Shown piece after piece: positions 35,901 through 46,513 of a stretch of 64,000 nt of DNA. Positions within the stretch are counted from its first letter, which is position 1, and the number at the start of each line of letters is the position of its first letter. Both the position numbers and the translations under genes were made by a program. Origin of the DNA: Takakia lepidozioides (lineage: Eukaryota; Streptophyta; Takakiopsida; Takakiales; Takakiaceae); contig CM060734.1 of the NCBI GenBank assembly GCA_030704615.1, forward strand, positions 50,484,042 to 50,548,041, given 5' to 3'. The notes under the pieces were generated by a model, which did not search any database, had not been told where the DNA came from, and saw only the letters and a list, made by a program, of their open reading frames with translations.

Positions 35901-36026
35901 TATCTCGTCAAATGGAAGGGCTATCATCTTGTGGAGGCATCTTGGGTGCGTGCCTCAGAAATGGGAAACGCATCCGAGGCAGTTGCAGCGTTCGAAGGGC
36001 GACCTCAAAAGCGGAAGAAGCGTTGA
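32784..36026 (+). CDS. pol: chromovirus Pol: protease end, RT, RNase H, integrase, chromodomain
   Basis: Continues the protease ([17 protein letters not shown]), then RT with [16 protein letters not shown] and YIDDILVYS (catalytic aspartates). RNase H follows with [15 protein letters not shown], then integrase with an HHCC zinc site ([17 protein letters not shown]) and a D-D-E core ([29 protein letters not shown]). The C-terminal chromodomain reads [21 protein letters not shown], a histone-methyl-lysine reader that directs integration into heterochromatin. The frame is fully open over 1,080 codons, so only the upstream frame break blocks it. It ends in a basic tail KKRKKR. Confidence 0.95.
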   Translation: MGLPTSDVGASIEVRSAKGEPQLATRLAFDVPLQLGSWEGRENFTICEIDGVDLILGMTFLSKSGAVIDGRKRVVTLPCGNGGEVLRVSETPKSVGGRINLLSAKEWAVEETHESQFLLYIREVKGEGDGEPSPDWIKGILEKYQDVMPEDLPSGLPPRRGVDHKIEVIPGSEPPAKAPYRLSHKELVELKTQLKDLMSKGYIRPSKSPYGAPVLFADKKDGTLRMCVDYRALNKVTIKNRYPLPRIDDLFDRLAGAKYFSRIDLRSGYHQIRVAEGDEEKTACRTRYGSYEFLVMPFGLTNAPATFSTLMNSLFQEWLDDFVIVYIDDILVYSKTKEEHLEHLKRVFQKLREGKLYAKASKCEFGVTKVEFLGHVITQDGIKMDDRKVRAILDWEPPTSVPGVRSFLGLASYYRKYVRNFAKIAGPLSDLLCKSKVWVWNTFCGQAFAELKQRMTEAPVLKIPEFDRPFEIHTDASDFAIGGVLMQDGRPVAYESKKLNEVERRWPTHEKEMKAVVHCLELWRHYVGSNPVKVFTDNVTVKYFATQPKLSPKQLRWQDTLAVFDVDIQYKPGRDNVVADALSRKQQLLLVYKGETALQRKIRKACRKDELAKCVMQNLRMGVKSQFHLQNGLLRYKQKRLYVPKGGIRDSLLRECHDSPLAGHGGAKRTAALLKKEYFWPKLREEAEEYVKTCTTCQQNRSEYKKQAGLLQPLPIPEGTWESVSMDFMTAMPLSKGFDAIMVVVDRFSKMAHFIPTKETATAQETGRLYFAHVLKHHGVPKDIVSDRDPKFTSKFWRALWKKMGTRLKMSTAFRPTTDGQTERVNSVVKQFLRNYVSADQSDWMEHLDAAEFCYNNTEHSATGVSPFVLVYGKAPLVPTSWAAQDVEEPAVAAVLEERERLLKLAKYNIAKARKRYERQANRKRREVKFEASTEVWLNIKNFRLPPEMSPKFVPPYAGPFRIRRVMNEDVYELELPANSKVHPVFHVSLLKPYFKDEARPNRQQVLRPPPMLLDHENEPEYEVEAILKSRRFKNRETEYLVKWKGYHLVEASWVRASEMGNASEAVAAFEGRPQKRKKR

Positions 36027-36932
36027 TGGGGACATCAACCTTGGAGCGTGGGGGAGGAAATGCATGCTTAGCCCGGTTTAGCTAGCTCAGGAATCCGATT
36101 GCAAAAACTTGTATTGTACAAAAATTTGTGATAAAGGAAATGGGTTCCAAATATTGTGCGTCCTATTGTGTTTGGAATGGTGATGCATGGTGTGGTTGGC
36201 TGGTGTGTAGAATGCATGCTAGCTTACAAAAGTGGGAGAGGTAAATTGGGTTAATCGTGTGTTTGCGCAGTGCCGAAATCGGGTGACTCCCATCCAAGGG
36301 GCAAGGAAACTTGCGCCTTATTTGGGAGTTCAAGTGCTAGTGCGCACCTGGCGCGTGCGCGTACTATAACTGCGCTACCGAGGGGGTTGCCTTGTAGTGC
36401 GGGCTAACGCGGAAGCTACGTGCTTCCGTTCACGTACTATAATCGTGTAGCCTCGGGACGAAGTCGTAGTGCGGCTTCGGCGTGTTCCCGTACCTCAGGC
36501 CAGCATTCCAAGGCGGACCCAATTGTAGTGATTGGGGCGCACGGTTGGTTCAAGGTTATCTTCCTAGTCAAAGAGGGTTCCAGGTGAACCCTTGCTCAAG
36601 GTGATGCCAAAAGCGGCATCATGAGCGATCGCAAGCAATGTTGTTGCAGTAAGGCGATTCGATCCTCGGGGAGGATCGTTCCTTGGCCTTGAAGTAGGCC
36701 AAGAAGAGTGCACTGGGAGGAGCTGGAGAGGCTCCACCCTTGGCCGGGACTTGGAGGAAGTCGGCCGAACTAGCTAGTGGAGAGTGGAGTCAAGTGTGGG
36801 GTTTGGTTCTTTGCCATGGGACGCCATGGTACGGAAACAAACTCCTTGATGTGGGACGCCACAACTTGGATGTTCGTTTCTACAAAATGGACAAGTCGAT
36901 GAGGACATCGACTCCCTGTTGGTAGGGGTGTG
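36027..36932 (+). other. chromovirus 3' untranslated region
   Basis: About 900 bases between the Pol stop and the 3' LTR. It contains a perfect 7-bp hairpin CGGAAGC/GCTTCCG near 36,410 and several GTACTATAA words. The stretch just before the LTR (ggtaggggtg) is a weak polypurine tract. Confidence 0.7.
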
Positions 36933-37654
36933 TGTCGCGGCCCTTTGCCTTGAGGGCAGGGGGTCGGGACACATGAGGGGCTGCCCCTGTGGTGGGGGCA
37001 GCGGCAGCGATAGGTATGGGGGGCTGAAGCACCCTTGAGTGCCCAAGGCACTCAAGGAGGCGGAGGCGCTCACTAGGTGGAGCCCCGCACACCGGGTTGC
37101 GGTGGAGGTGGCTCCACAAGGGGTGGTGGTAGCTTAGTGGGACTTAGTGGGGGTGGCATAGGACTCACCATGGGGTGGAGACCTCGAGGTGGGAGTCGTG
37201 GGGAGTCTTGGGACTCATCACGGTCCATTGGGGCCGCGGTGAGTGGGCCAAGACTCACCGCGACTCACCACCGGGAGTCGAGGGTTTTCGTGGTGGTTCC
37301 ATAAAATGGCATGGCTGGTTATGAAACCCCCGCGGACAGCTACAGAAGTATATATAGGGAGTAGTAACCCCGAGAACGGTGCAAGCCCGTTGGTGACCAA
37401 AAACTAGTGAGGAAGCGAGCGAGCCGGAAAGCGACCAAAGAGTGGGGAGCTGTTCCGGACTGCCATCTACCAAAGGGAATTCTCCTAGTCCCAAATAGGT
37501 GGAGGGTTTAGAGGGAAGCGAAAGGGGACCGTTATGTCCCAGTGAGCAGCCGAAACTCCAAGTTGGCCCGGCGGCCAGGTTGGGAGTCAGGCGCGCGCAT
37601 CAAAGCGAGTAACTATGACTTGAAGGGGAGTTTACCGAACTGAGGTGTGCGACA
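36933..37654 (+). repeat. 3' LTR of the chromovirus
   Basis: Matches the first LTR apart from a 2-base deletion near 37,300, and ends GCGACA followed by the ATGAC duplication. Confidence 0.95.
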
Positions 37655-37969
37655 ATGACCTTCCTCTCAAACAATCACAAACAAATGCAAGCATACATAC
37701 CCTAATACTCTTAAGCCTACGCTGAACCACAGCCGGGACCAGGACGTAATGGCTGCCCACGAATGACGGCGGACATCTCCCACCTAATGACACACCCTCC
37801 TCAAACCTAATCGTCACTCACTGCATGTTGTTTGCCTCTCTGTTTGTACAAGTCGCAGCTACTCGCCCCCATTTGTGCTATGAAGCTTATGATCGCTGTA
37901 GGAAGGTTAGAGGATAAGGCGAATCGCAAGTTTAGTGGGTGGGTAACCAAAGTCAGGAACTAAACTCAC

Positions 37970-38088
37970 CCATCTATCAACTGCTTGAACGTTGCTTCCA
38001 CCTCCTTTATGGCAGCAATCCGGCGCTCTCGGAACTTCTCGTACTCAGTGAGAGGGACTGTCACTTCGAAGACCTTCCGCTTCACCAT
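37970..38088 (-). CDS. first exon of the CACTA TNPA-like gene
   Basis: A minus-strand ATG at 38,088 opens MVKRKVFEVTVPLTEYEKF and a charged helix (RERRIAAIKEVEATFK), ending at a GTGAGT donor. It is in the right place and orientation to start the gene whose later exons lie at 37.7, 30.4, 29.7-28.9 and 26.9 kb. An upstream region shared with the divergent TNP2 gene would be its promoter. Confidence 0.5.
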
Positions 38089-38772
38089 GGACACTCAGAA
38101 ACAATACTTATAGTATACTATAGATATAGAAATAGCACATTGGCAGCTGGTGCAAAACAAGAGACAATGCACTGTGCGTAGCATGCAAAGAGGGAAGGGG
38201 TGACGTTCAAAGCATGTACAGTGCAGGTGGCGACCGGATGCGTAGGCGTAGAATAGATGACCGTCTATGGCGAATGGAAGAAGCTTATGCCACAAGGTGT
38301 GGGCATAAAAAAATGCTATGCAACTGCGATGAGTGTCATGGAGGAAAAGTACTGTTGTTGGAAACACTGAGGAATCATTACATGATACACGAGAGGGATC
38401 CTCTTCTCCGACGCTGTTGTCTTCCGGTACGATCGCCACTTTCCCTTCAGCACTTTAGTTTGAATTTTGAATACAACGATCCTCTTCTCCACATGTCGAC
38501 ATTTCGTTGGGTGATTGTAGTCAAGAAGTCATAAGATACAGACGTGACTATCACTACGCCACTTCCGTTATCACTTTAATTAATGCACATGTCGTGTTTT
38601 CATTGGTCATGTGTAGTCATGTAGTCATATATGACTAACTAAGTGACTGCAACTATGACTTCAATGGCTACAAATGTCGTGTTTTGATTGGGTGTATATT
38701 CATAAGATACATATGTAAATATGACTACATCACTGCAACGTCACTGTGCCTCCTATGTCATAATATGAACAA
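38089..38772. promoter_or_regulatory. divergent spacer of the two CACTA genes with subterminal-type repeats
   Basis: Lies between the start of the minus-strand TNPA-like gene and the plus-strand TNP2 N-terminus. Around 38,500-38,730 it contains several copies of the (A)TATGACTA / TAGTCATA word that otherwise marks the element ends, suggesting that TNPA also regulates this promoter. Confidence 0.5.
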
Positions 38773-39095
38773 GTGCCACATCGTTGTTGGTCCACTCACA
38801 AGATGACTATTGGGATGCAGGGATGTGAATATTCAGATGATGAAGACGAAGGCCCTGCGGCACAGCGAGAGCCCAATGTCACAGAGAACGCAGATGAGAG
38901 TGGTGGATTGGAGGTAGAAATCCAGCGTGCATTGCAGGAAGCGTTTCTCTTTGCAGATGCAAACAGAGAGGACCCCATTCATGGTGGAACCGATCACACA
39001 TTTGTGGATCATGACGATGACCTCGACGATTCCAGAGACAATGAATTTGATGAGATTGCTCACCTGCACCCTTCGTACACTTCCATCAAATCCTG
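38773..39095 (+). pseudogene. TNP2 transposase N-terminal part
   Basis: Acidic plus-strand segment EYSDDEDEGPAAQRE, then LEVEIQRALQEAFLFADANR and DDSRDNEFDEIAHLHP. It resembles the region ahead of the Transposase_21 core in CACTA TNP2 proteins. It loses homology at about 39,095, where sequence belonging to the opposite strand begins. Confidence 0.55.
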
Positions 39096-39102
39096 CCATA
39101 TA

Positions 39103-41085
39103 CTATGTGCAAAAACCCAATGCTTCTTCAAATTGGTATCCTTTTGTCATGCTCCCCTCGGGCCTTGCCATGTTTCTTACATAGCCCTTCATATCTTTCA
39201 TTGCCCGCTCCATGGGGTACATCCAACGAGATGCTACGGGCCCGCATAAGTACAACGCATCCAGAACAACCAAATGTGTCATCACATCAAAAAATGATGG
39301 TGAGAACTCCTTCTCTATAAGGCACAGAGTGACAACTGCTTCAGTTCTCAATTCCTCATACTCTACAAAATTCACCACTTTTGCACACAACTTCTTAAAT
39401 ACATGACATACTCGCAAAATGGCCCTTCGAGGACCACTTGTCATGAGCCCACGGATAGCAAGTGGTATAATTTGCTGCATGAGCACATGATAGTCATGTG
39501 ATTTCATGCCAGACAACTTCTTCTTCACCACATGCTCTTTGAAAGCTTATGCGTAGCCTGTTGGCACTTTCAAGTTCTGCACAATCTCCATAAAGACTTG
39601 TAACTCAGCCTCAGTGAGGACATAAGGGGCAGGAGGCATAATTAACGTATCTGCTCTGTCAGGATCACATTGTAGCCACAATTCCGGGCGCATCCCAAGT
39701 AGCTCCAAATCACGGCAAACTTTTAATGTGTCTTTCTCACCAAAGATAGTTTTAATAATATTTTCAGCCAAGTTCTTCTCGCAATGCATTGCGTCAAACG
39801 TGTGGCGGATAAGGAGACCCTACAAAATGAACACATAAGCAATTGAGCATTTACTCATCACAATTTAAACAGAAAACGCAAAAATGTACACAGCCAATTT
39901 AAAGGCCATGAAGGAATTACCTCCCAATAAGATAAGACATATAAAATTGACAATCGCTTAACTCCATGAGTTTTACTGGGTCTGTCCTGCTATCTGGCGT
40001 CCCTCCGTTTTCCACCCATGCAGTGCGAGCTGTTGCAAGCTCCTTGATTTGTGTTCCAGTCTGCGTTTTTGAAGGAGTTCCATGCTCAGTAGCGCCATTG
40101 AACATTCTTGACCTTCTATATGGATGATTGCGGGCCAAAAATCTTCGGTGGCCTAGGAAAACAGTTTTTCCACATGTGTGTAACTGCTGTGAAGTCACCC
40201 CGGGTCCACAAGCTGGACAACTAGCATAACCTTTCGTCACTTGAACTGAGAGCAAGCCATATGCAGGGTAGTCATGGATTGACCACATCAACACTGCCCT
40301 CAGTGTGAATTCGCGTTGACCACGAGGACGGGAAACATCATGAGCTGCAATCCCTCTCCATAGTTCCAGTAGCTCTTCCACTAGGGGCATCAGGTAAACA
40401 TCTATGTTGTCCGAGGTAACAAACTTCTTACCAGGAATCAGTAGCGCTAACATGACAAAGAACTTTTTGGTCATTAACCACGGAGGCAGATTGTAATTGA
40501 CCAAGAGAACGAGCCATGTGCTCCAACTTGTGGATTGAGCTCCGTAGGGATTTACACTGTCTAAGGCCAATCCAAATCGCATAGATCGTGGCTCTGCAGC
40601 AAAATCCTCAAATATGGTGTCAATGTGTCTCCATGTTTTGCTATCAGCTGGATGTCGAACCAACCCATCCTGGCTCTTATGTCTGTCGTGCCATGTCATG
40701 AGGTTAGCGATCGATTTACATCGGTACATACGTTTCAATCTTGGAATGACATGGAAATGTCGCAATACTTTCTTGGGCACACTTCCACGACCTGGAATGT
40801 AACGGGAACTGCGGCACACTGGGCAAATGTCTACATTCTCATACTCCCCATGGAAGAGTACACAACCACGCTCACAGGCATGAATCATGGTGTACTGCAA
40901 TCCCATCTTGGCAATCATGGTTTTTGCTTCATAGTGAGTTTTCGGCAATGAATTCTCTTTAGGCAAAACACTCTTACGCAACAATCCCAGAAGCTCATCC
41001 ACAAATGCATTGGTGCACTTGTGGGTAGTGCATGCGTTCAGCAACGTCAAAGTTGCTTGCAGCCGGCTGATCGAGCACCCTTAAA
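39103..41085 (-). pseudogene. TNP2 transposase core (Transposase_21 and DUF4218), inverted
   Basis: The first minus-strand frame (about 41,080-39,917) reads SRLQATLTLLNACTTHK, YTMIHACERGCVLFHGEYEN with CPVC, and MLALLIPGKKFVTSDNIDVY. It continues LVEELLELWRGI and MWSIHDYPAYGLLSVQVTKG with ASCPAC, the Tnp2 catalytic-region pattern. The downstream frames, 39,789-39,547 (MHCEKNLAENI, DLELLGMRPELW) and 39,531-39,103 (GMKSHDYHVLMQQIIPLAIR, YPMERAMKDMKGYVRN, RPEGSMTKGYQFEEALGFC), are the DUF4218 domain. A likely intron lies near 39,800-39,910. Strand is opposite to the N- and C-terminal parts on either side. Confidence 0.88.
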
Positions 41086-41092
41086 AAAGTGG

Positions 41093-42150
41093 ACATTGCG
41101 ACTGTCGGAAGAGTTTATCATACTCCGGATTGGGATGTAGATGAGGCAGAATCTGTGGAACGTGAAGTTGTGGAAAGAAGTTCTAAAGCCCGAAAATTGA
41201 ATGACTTGTGTGATATTGTACATGAGTAACATCATTCAGAACCATCCTCGTCTGTTCAGTCATGTGGGGTAAGAAATCTACTTCATTGACATTCAGATTT
41301 CCAAGTTTCAGTCATTTCTCATTAGTTGGCATATGGCGTCTTTTCATATCTCCCACGCCACCTCTGTCAATCTCCTGGCTAACCCTCGGATTGTGACAGG
41401 ATATATGAAGCAGAGTCCACACGGATAGAAGCCAGACGACGCTTGTTTCGTGAGGAGCAAGGGCTGGAAGGCATGAGCAATCCCACGGCAATTCAGTACC
41501 CTCCTGATTTGCATCCTTGTCCTCCATTTGCTGTTTGGCTCCCTCAAGGTGTACGGGATCATCTCTCAATTCAATCAGATGGGCTTGATCCTACAACACG
41601 TGAGGAATTATTATTGGATTTTTCAAGGCCTCCATCTACTTTACTGCCCTGTCATTCAAGAGTATGACAGCGTATGGTAACCATTACAGGGTTACATCCC
41701 CCGGCATGAACACAACAAGTATGGTGTCTTTTGATTGTGGAGTCTCATCTGTTTTCCAGCACCAACCCATTACCAACAATTCAGGCAATGACATGGAGGA
41801 ACCTACAAGATATGTGGGTCTTATAAGGGAGATTTTGCAAATTGACTATGGCCAAACACAGCCTATAGTGTTTTTGGTGTTCGTGGGTACGAGCGAGTCG
41901 CGTGGGTCGTCAACCTATGTCAATGAAAGTAGGATGATGCTGGCTTCACACTGGTCAATTTTAACCGTATGCTTCCACCTTCTGAGCAACCTTTTGTGTT
42001 TCCTGGCCAGGTTGATCAAGTGTTTTTTTCTGATTGTGTGAAGGAGGCCGGGTGGAAAGTCGTCCTGGAGAAGAGCCCCGAGCACGTAGAGTGGTTTGCG
42101 ACATATCAATTGATAATGATGATGTGGCGGAAGTGGAAGGATTGTTAGCC
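41093..42150 (+). pseudogene. TNP2 C-terminal part (DUF4216), frameshifted
   Basis: Plus strand. 41,093-41,229 reads GRVYHTPDWDVDEAESVE to a stop. 41,443-41,667 has IQYPPDLHPCPPFAVWLPQG. From 41,664 the DUF4216 pattern appears: YGNHYRVTSPGMNTTSMV, TRYVGLIREILQIDYGQ. After a frame change it continues GFTLVNFNRMLPPSEQPFVF, QVDQVFFSDCVKEAGWKVVL. It is on the strand opposite to the transposase core. Confidence 0.75.
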
Positions 42151-42449
42151 CACAAAGACTAGATGAGACTCTGGTTACTGATGGCCCAACATGCAGCGAG
42201 CGACGGTACCGGTTACTCCAGAGCAGGTGCCTCCTGTACCTCCGAGCACCCCGTATACGTGGTGATGATGTTCAGCAAACCCTTGGACAAGATCAAGTCT
42301 GTGATGAAGACAGTGATACATGTAGTGACCCAGACATAGATGAGGATGATGAAGATTAGATATGCTAGATTTGTGCACTCCAGCTATAGACCATGCATGA
42401 TAGTTTAAGGTGGTAACACTCCCTTCGCATTCCCATTAAGATATCATGC

Positions 42450-44481
42450 TTGGACAGTGGATTTTATGATCAATTATGGAGTGCTTTCCTTTCAGCACTC
42501 TTTTTTCATTTGTTGTTGCAATTGGCTTTGGACCAACCCGTGCTGGTACCATTGCCATGGGGTCTGCCTGCATGCAATGTTTTCTTGCCATGGATTCGGC
42601 ACACGCCACGAAAGGCCATCCAGACCATCCTCTGGAAATGCTCTAATGTTGTTTCAAACATCTCCATATTGCAATGGATACAACACTGACATTAGATGAG
42701 TGAAAGTGAAAGTATACCTCCAGCCAGCTGGCTTCCCCACATCAAATTGAAGGGGATCTGTAGAGGATAGATAACGGCTGTTGCCTTCTCAATGTCTTTC
42801 CAATTACCTCTGCAATGAACTGGGGTATAAGATCCTTCAAATCACAAGTTTGAGCATCACGCACAAGCCACTTACGGGGATAGAGTTTTCAATGCGAACC
42901 ATTGGTCTTTTATTGATAGCATTGTTGTAAAAAATACTGGACCAACATGGTCATTTTTGGGAATGACATATAGTACGCTTTCATGTACTATGTAAGCATG
43001 CAACTATGTACCAGTGACGTGGCTTGTTCGCCACTTAACCTGTTTGCCCATTCAGCCATCTCCACATTGCCATGGATTTTGCATGTTGGATTGTGAGGCC
43101 ATCCACACCGTCCTCTGGAAATGCTATCATGGGGTTTCAGCTATGTCCACATTTCCCTGGATTATGCCTGCAGGAAGCAAGGCCAACTGCATTCAGCACC
43201 CCCCTTTATTATAGATATATGCAGCACATTCAAAGCACTTCAATTTGTATCCATCGAGAACATATCTAGGATGGAAAAAGACATTGTTGCAGTAGAACTT
43301 AGGAAAGTACTTCTCCCCTTCCACTACACACGTGAAATGAAAGAAGCCAACCAACAGCATACCAGCCAAGAAAATATGAAACCAGCCAAGAAAAGAGCCA
43401 ATATATGCAGTGAAGGTCGACAACTAAATGAAACTTATCCAACACTTACATTAGAGGAGGGAAGCTAAGTCTTACCTCCATAAGCTTGCCCACATCAAAT
43501 TTGGGAGCTTTCAGAATTTTTCCTTTCCGGTTGAATAAACTTGGCTACAAGATCCTTCAAATCACAAGTTTGAGCTTCACACACAATGAGCTTACAGGGA
43601 TTGAGCTTCCAATGCGAACAGAAGTTTATATTGATAGCATTGTTGTAAAACACATGGACCAACAATGACAGTCTCTAGAATGACATATAGTACAGTTTCT
43701 TGTAGTATGTCGCACACAACTATGTACCAGTGACGTGGCTTCTTTGCCACTTGCCTCTTTGCCCATTCAGCCATCTCCACATTGCCACAGACTCTGCATG
43801 CACCACGCAAGGCCATCCACACCATCCTGGAAATGCTATAATCAGCCATCTCCACATTGCAATGAATTCTGTCCGCACCAAGCAAGGCCAACTGCATTCA
43901 ACAGCCTCCACTTTACTATGGTATTGCAGCAACATTGAAAGCACTTCAATTAATATCCAACAAGAACATGTAGGCTGGAAAACAAAAATTATTGCAGCAG
44001 AACTTACGTTCATACTCCTCCCCTTCCACTACACACGGGCAATTTAACCCCTGGTACCTCAACATGCTCCCCTTCAAGCTCTTCCAAACTCACCAACATG
44101 TCGCTCTATCTTTGCTCCCACTCCTCACTGTATGTGATCCCATGAAAGCAGCCAAGCAACACGATACCAGCCAAGAAAACAGCCAATGTATGCAGTGAAC
44201 GTCGACACTAAACTGAAACTTATCCAGCACTTAAATTAGAGGAGGGAAGCGAGTTCTACCTCCATAAGCTTGCCCACATCAACTCTGGGAGCTTTCATAA
44301 TATTTGCTTTGTGGATGAAGGTGTTTTGTATAGGATACATACTGGCTGATATCTTCTCAATGTCTTTTCCAATCATCTCTGGAATGAACTTGGCTACAAG
44401 AACCTTCAAATCACAAGTTTGAGCTTCATGCACAATGATCTCCCTCATCTTCCACCGAAGCAAGCCGAGACATGGTAACAC
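42450..44481 (-). repeat. triplicated ~715-bp chimera of PPR and ribosomal protein S3A fragments
   Basis: Three direct copies start near 42,500, 43,020 and 43,735; matching landmarks (for example tatgtaccagtgacgtggctt at about 43,001 and 43,716) are about 715 bases apart. Each unit contains, on the minus strand, a PPR E-motif scrap (WMALRGACRVCGNVEMAEWA in the best case). Each also contains an S3A-derived scrap around tcacaagtttgagc. Lengths differ by internal deletions. These are host gene pieces carried by the CACTA element. Confidence 0.75.
44236..44481 (-). pseudogene. 40S ribosomal protein S3A fragment (captured exon)
   Basis: Minus strand: [54 protein letters not shown]. This is the C-terminal part of eS1/RPS3A, a structural protein of the small ribosomal subunit. 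The exon edge corresponds to a splice donor (GTAAG) still visible in the second tandem copy at 43,470-43,480, so the capture was genomic, not from a spliced RNA. Confidence 0.88.
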
Positions 44482-44611
44482 TACTTACATCAGGCTGCAT
44501 ATCGCGAAACTGGTGAAGACCTGCATGGAAATACTGGCTGATACAATGTTTTGCAATGTTCCTGACAAGCAACCACCATTGTAACCGTCATGTTCTATGG
44601 AAATTTCTGTC

Positions 44612-44649
<38 letters not shown>

Positions 44650-46140
44650 CCACTCACACATGAACCTCAGAAAATGGACATCAGAGACCTGAAATGCCTT
44701 CAATATCCCAAAAAACTATTGGCTGGTGTACTTGAGGTTCTATTTCTTTCAGAGACTGCCATTCAACTTCTAAGAATTGCATCATTTTGTCGAAGAGCCC
44801 TAGAAATTGTCTAACATTTTTGAAATTGTGCATAGCAAGTGCGCTTAATGTGGTTGGGTCACTTCTTTGTAAAGCCAATGCAGAAAATCCGCAACATGTA
44901 ATTGTCTGTTGTTTTCACATCCACATGTGACTCTATCAGACTCTACATTTCCGCACCAGCCTCCATCAAACTTGTCTGTGGTGAAATTATTCTCTGGACC
45001 AATCCCAAGTCAATTTACAACACGGCCTTTAACCCTGACAACAAAAAAAACTCACTTTAGAGTGCCAAAAGACACAGATTTACCTGAGAATAAGCACTTC
45101 AATTTTGCTATGATGTACTGAGTGATAAGAGCCCCATACTAGAAGCAACACTGCACCCACTTAAAATGAGAGTAACCTAAAAGTTAGTGAGGACATTGTG
45201 ACCCTGCACATTCTTGGTGAAGTCAGTTTGGCAATTCGTAGAGAGAACACATATACTGGCGGCCAGCTTCCCTTTGTAATATCTTCCATTATTTGACCGG
45301 CCAACCTGTGATGACGACAATGCTACCCATATCCTAACAGCATTGCATTCGAAAAGAATTCCCAAAATCAAGATCATGAGGGGAAATGTGAAGTTCCCTT
45401 TGGAACCTTCCACATAGAATGAAGGGTTTGACAGTGAAATAAGGACAAAAAGGGGGAGGAAGATGCAGGTTCCGATTGGGATTCGCATCGGGCTGTAGCT
45501 TCATGATGGTGATTGGTTATAACTGCTAATGGAAGAGATGTAGACTTGGCGTAGTAGTAGATATTTAAACGTTTCAATTATAACTTACCAATCTGACACC
45601 AGATAACCTTTGTAAATCCTATCAAACTCTCCCTTCGAATTCGCATCGTCGATGCTTCCATACATGTCCATGAAGGTAACGTTCCAAATTTCTTCAAGTA
45701 GATGCAGTTCTCGCCCTATGATATGATCACCATGCTATCCTGCAATCATCGCATTTGAAGACACGACCCGTCGTTCAGCCATACTGTCGCACATTCCCTC
45801 TATGCAAACTCCACATTCCAAATGGCATCCTCTGCAGACTCTCGCTTTACAGACTCAATGAAGAATGCGACTTCTTAGTGCTACGGAACTACAAAATGCT
45901 TGAGCTATATCAAAACCAATAGGAAACTAACACATGTACTAAGGATAGGATTTCGGCAAACATGGATGGATGAGCTCATCCAATGGATGGATCCATTCAT
46001 GTATATGTCTTCAAAATGACACGTATACTAGTAAAGTCATATAAATGTCTTTAAAATGCCATGTGTGTAGTGATGTGTAGTCATTATATATGAGTCATGA
46101 ATCAATCTGCAGTCAAATAGTCATAAGTTTACATGCCATG
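44480..46140. other. CACTA right part: PPR scraps, little else
   Basis: Apart from the S3A scrap there is a (CT)n run at 44,618-44,646 and a diverged PPR scrap on the minus strand at about 45,630-45,800 (SNAMIAG, DMYGSIDDAN). A minus-strand frame at 44,681-44,878 (FLGLFDKMMQFLEVEWQSL) is unrecognised. Confidence 0.4.
45177..45240 (-). pseudogene. second S3A exon scrap
   Basis: The minus-strand end of a frame reads DFTKNVQGHNVLTNF, matching the conserved VQGxNVLTNF of RPS3A. It lies upstream of the C-terminal exon in gene order, supporting capture of a multi-exon piece of the host gene. Confidence 0.6.
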
Positions 46141-46513
46141 TCATGTTGTGGATGAACTCGTCCAATGGATGAATACATTCGTGTATTTGCCTTCAAAATG
46201 ACACATGTAGCGATGTAGTCGTATAATTAGAGCTGTGAAACCATCTCCAGTCATGGAGTCATAACATTCCATGAAACGTCGTCCATGTGTAGTCAAACAT
46301 ATCACACTAGTCATATAAACCATCCATGTCATTGTGGTCAACGATGTTTGACCAAATCTTCCTAACTTTCCGGAATCATGTAGTGATATCATGCGTCATG
46401 TAGTGATAAAACTATGACTGCAACACATTTCAGCGCTCTGTAGTCATCGCCCCTAGTGCAGTTTTATGACTCCGCCAAAGCCGTAGTCCTAAAAACGCTC
46501 ATCTCTTGTAGTG
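45950..46513. repeat. CACTA right subterminal repeats and terminal inverted repeat
   Basis: Inverted copies of the left-end word (TAGTCATA, agtcatataa, gtagtcgtataa) occur at about 46,030, 46,080, 46,215 and 46,310. The repeats are followed by the terminal inverted repeat ending CTTGTAGTG. Confidence 0.85.

Larger units (their letters stand above)
30686..37654 (+). mobile_element. Ty3/gypsy chromovirus, complete, 6,969 bp
   Basis: LTRs 30,686-31,409 (724 bp) and 36,933-37,654 (722 bp) differ only by a 2-base indel in the part I compared. They begin TGTCGC and end GCGACA, with target-site duplication ATGAC at 30,681-30,685 and 37,655-37,659. A tRNA-iMet primer site follows the first LTR. Gag, protease, RT, RNase H, integrase and a C-terminal chromodomain are all present in that order. 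Near-identical LTRs mean a recent insertion. One base appears lost inside the protease, breaking the gag-pol frame. Confidence 0.97.
25491..46513. mobile_element. CACTA (En/Spm) DNA transposon, 21,023 bp, composite
   Basis: The left end CACTACAACAAATGAGCATT and the right end (inverted) CACTACAAGAGATGAGCGTT share 17 of 20 bases and are flanked by the 3-base duplication CCT at 25,488-25,490 and 46,514-46,516, as expected for CACTA. Joining the flanks restores an in-frame PPR repeat, two codons shorter than its sister repeats. Inside are subterminal repeats, a TNPA-like gene (minus strand), a rearranged TNP2 gene, host gene fragments and a nested chromovirus. Because TNP2 is inverted internally and the second gene is interrupted, the copy is probably not autonomous. 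Confidence 0.93.

Noticed and set aside
41443-41667. Independent host gene on the plus strand
   Set aside because: Position and following DUF4216 homology show it is the C-terminal part of the rearranged TNP2 gene.
45177-45488. Apparent secreted protein with a hydrophobic start
   Set aside because: The only recognisable part is an S3A exon scrap at its end; the rest is intron-like and the hydrophobic start is chance.
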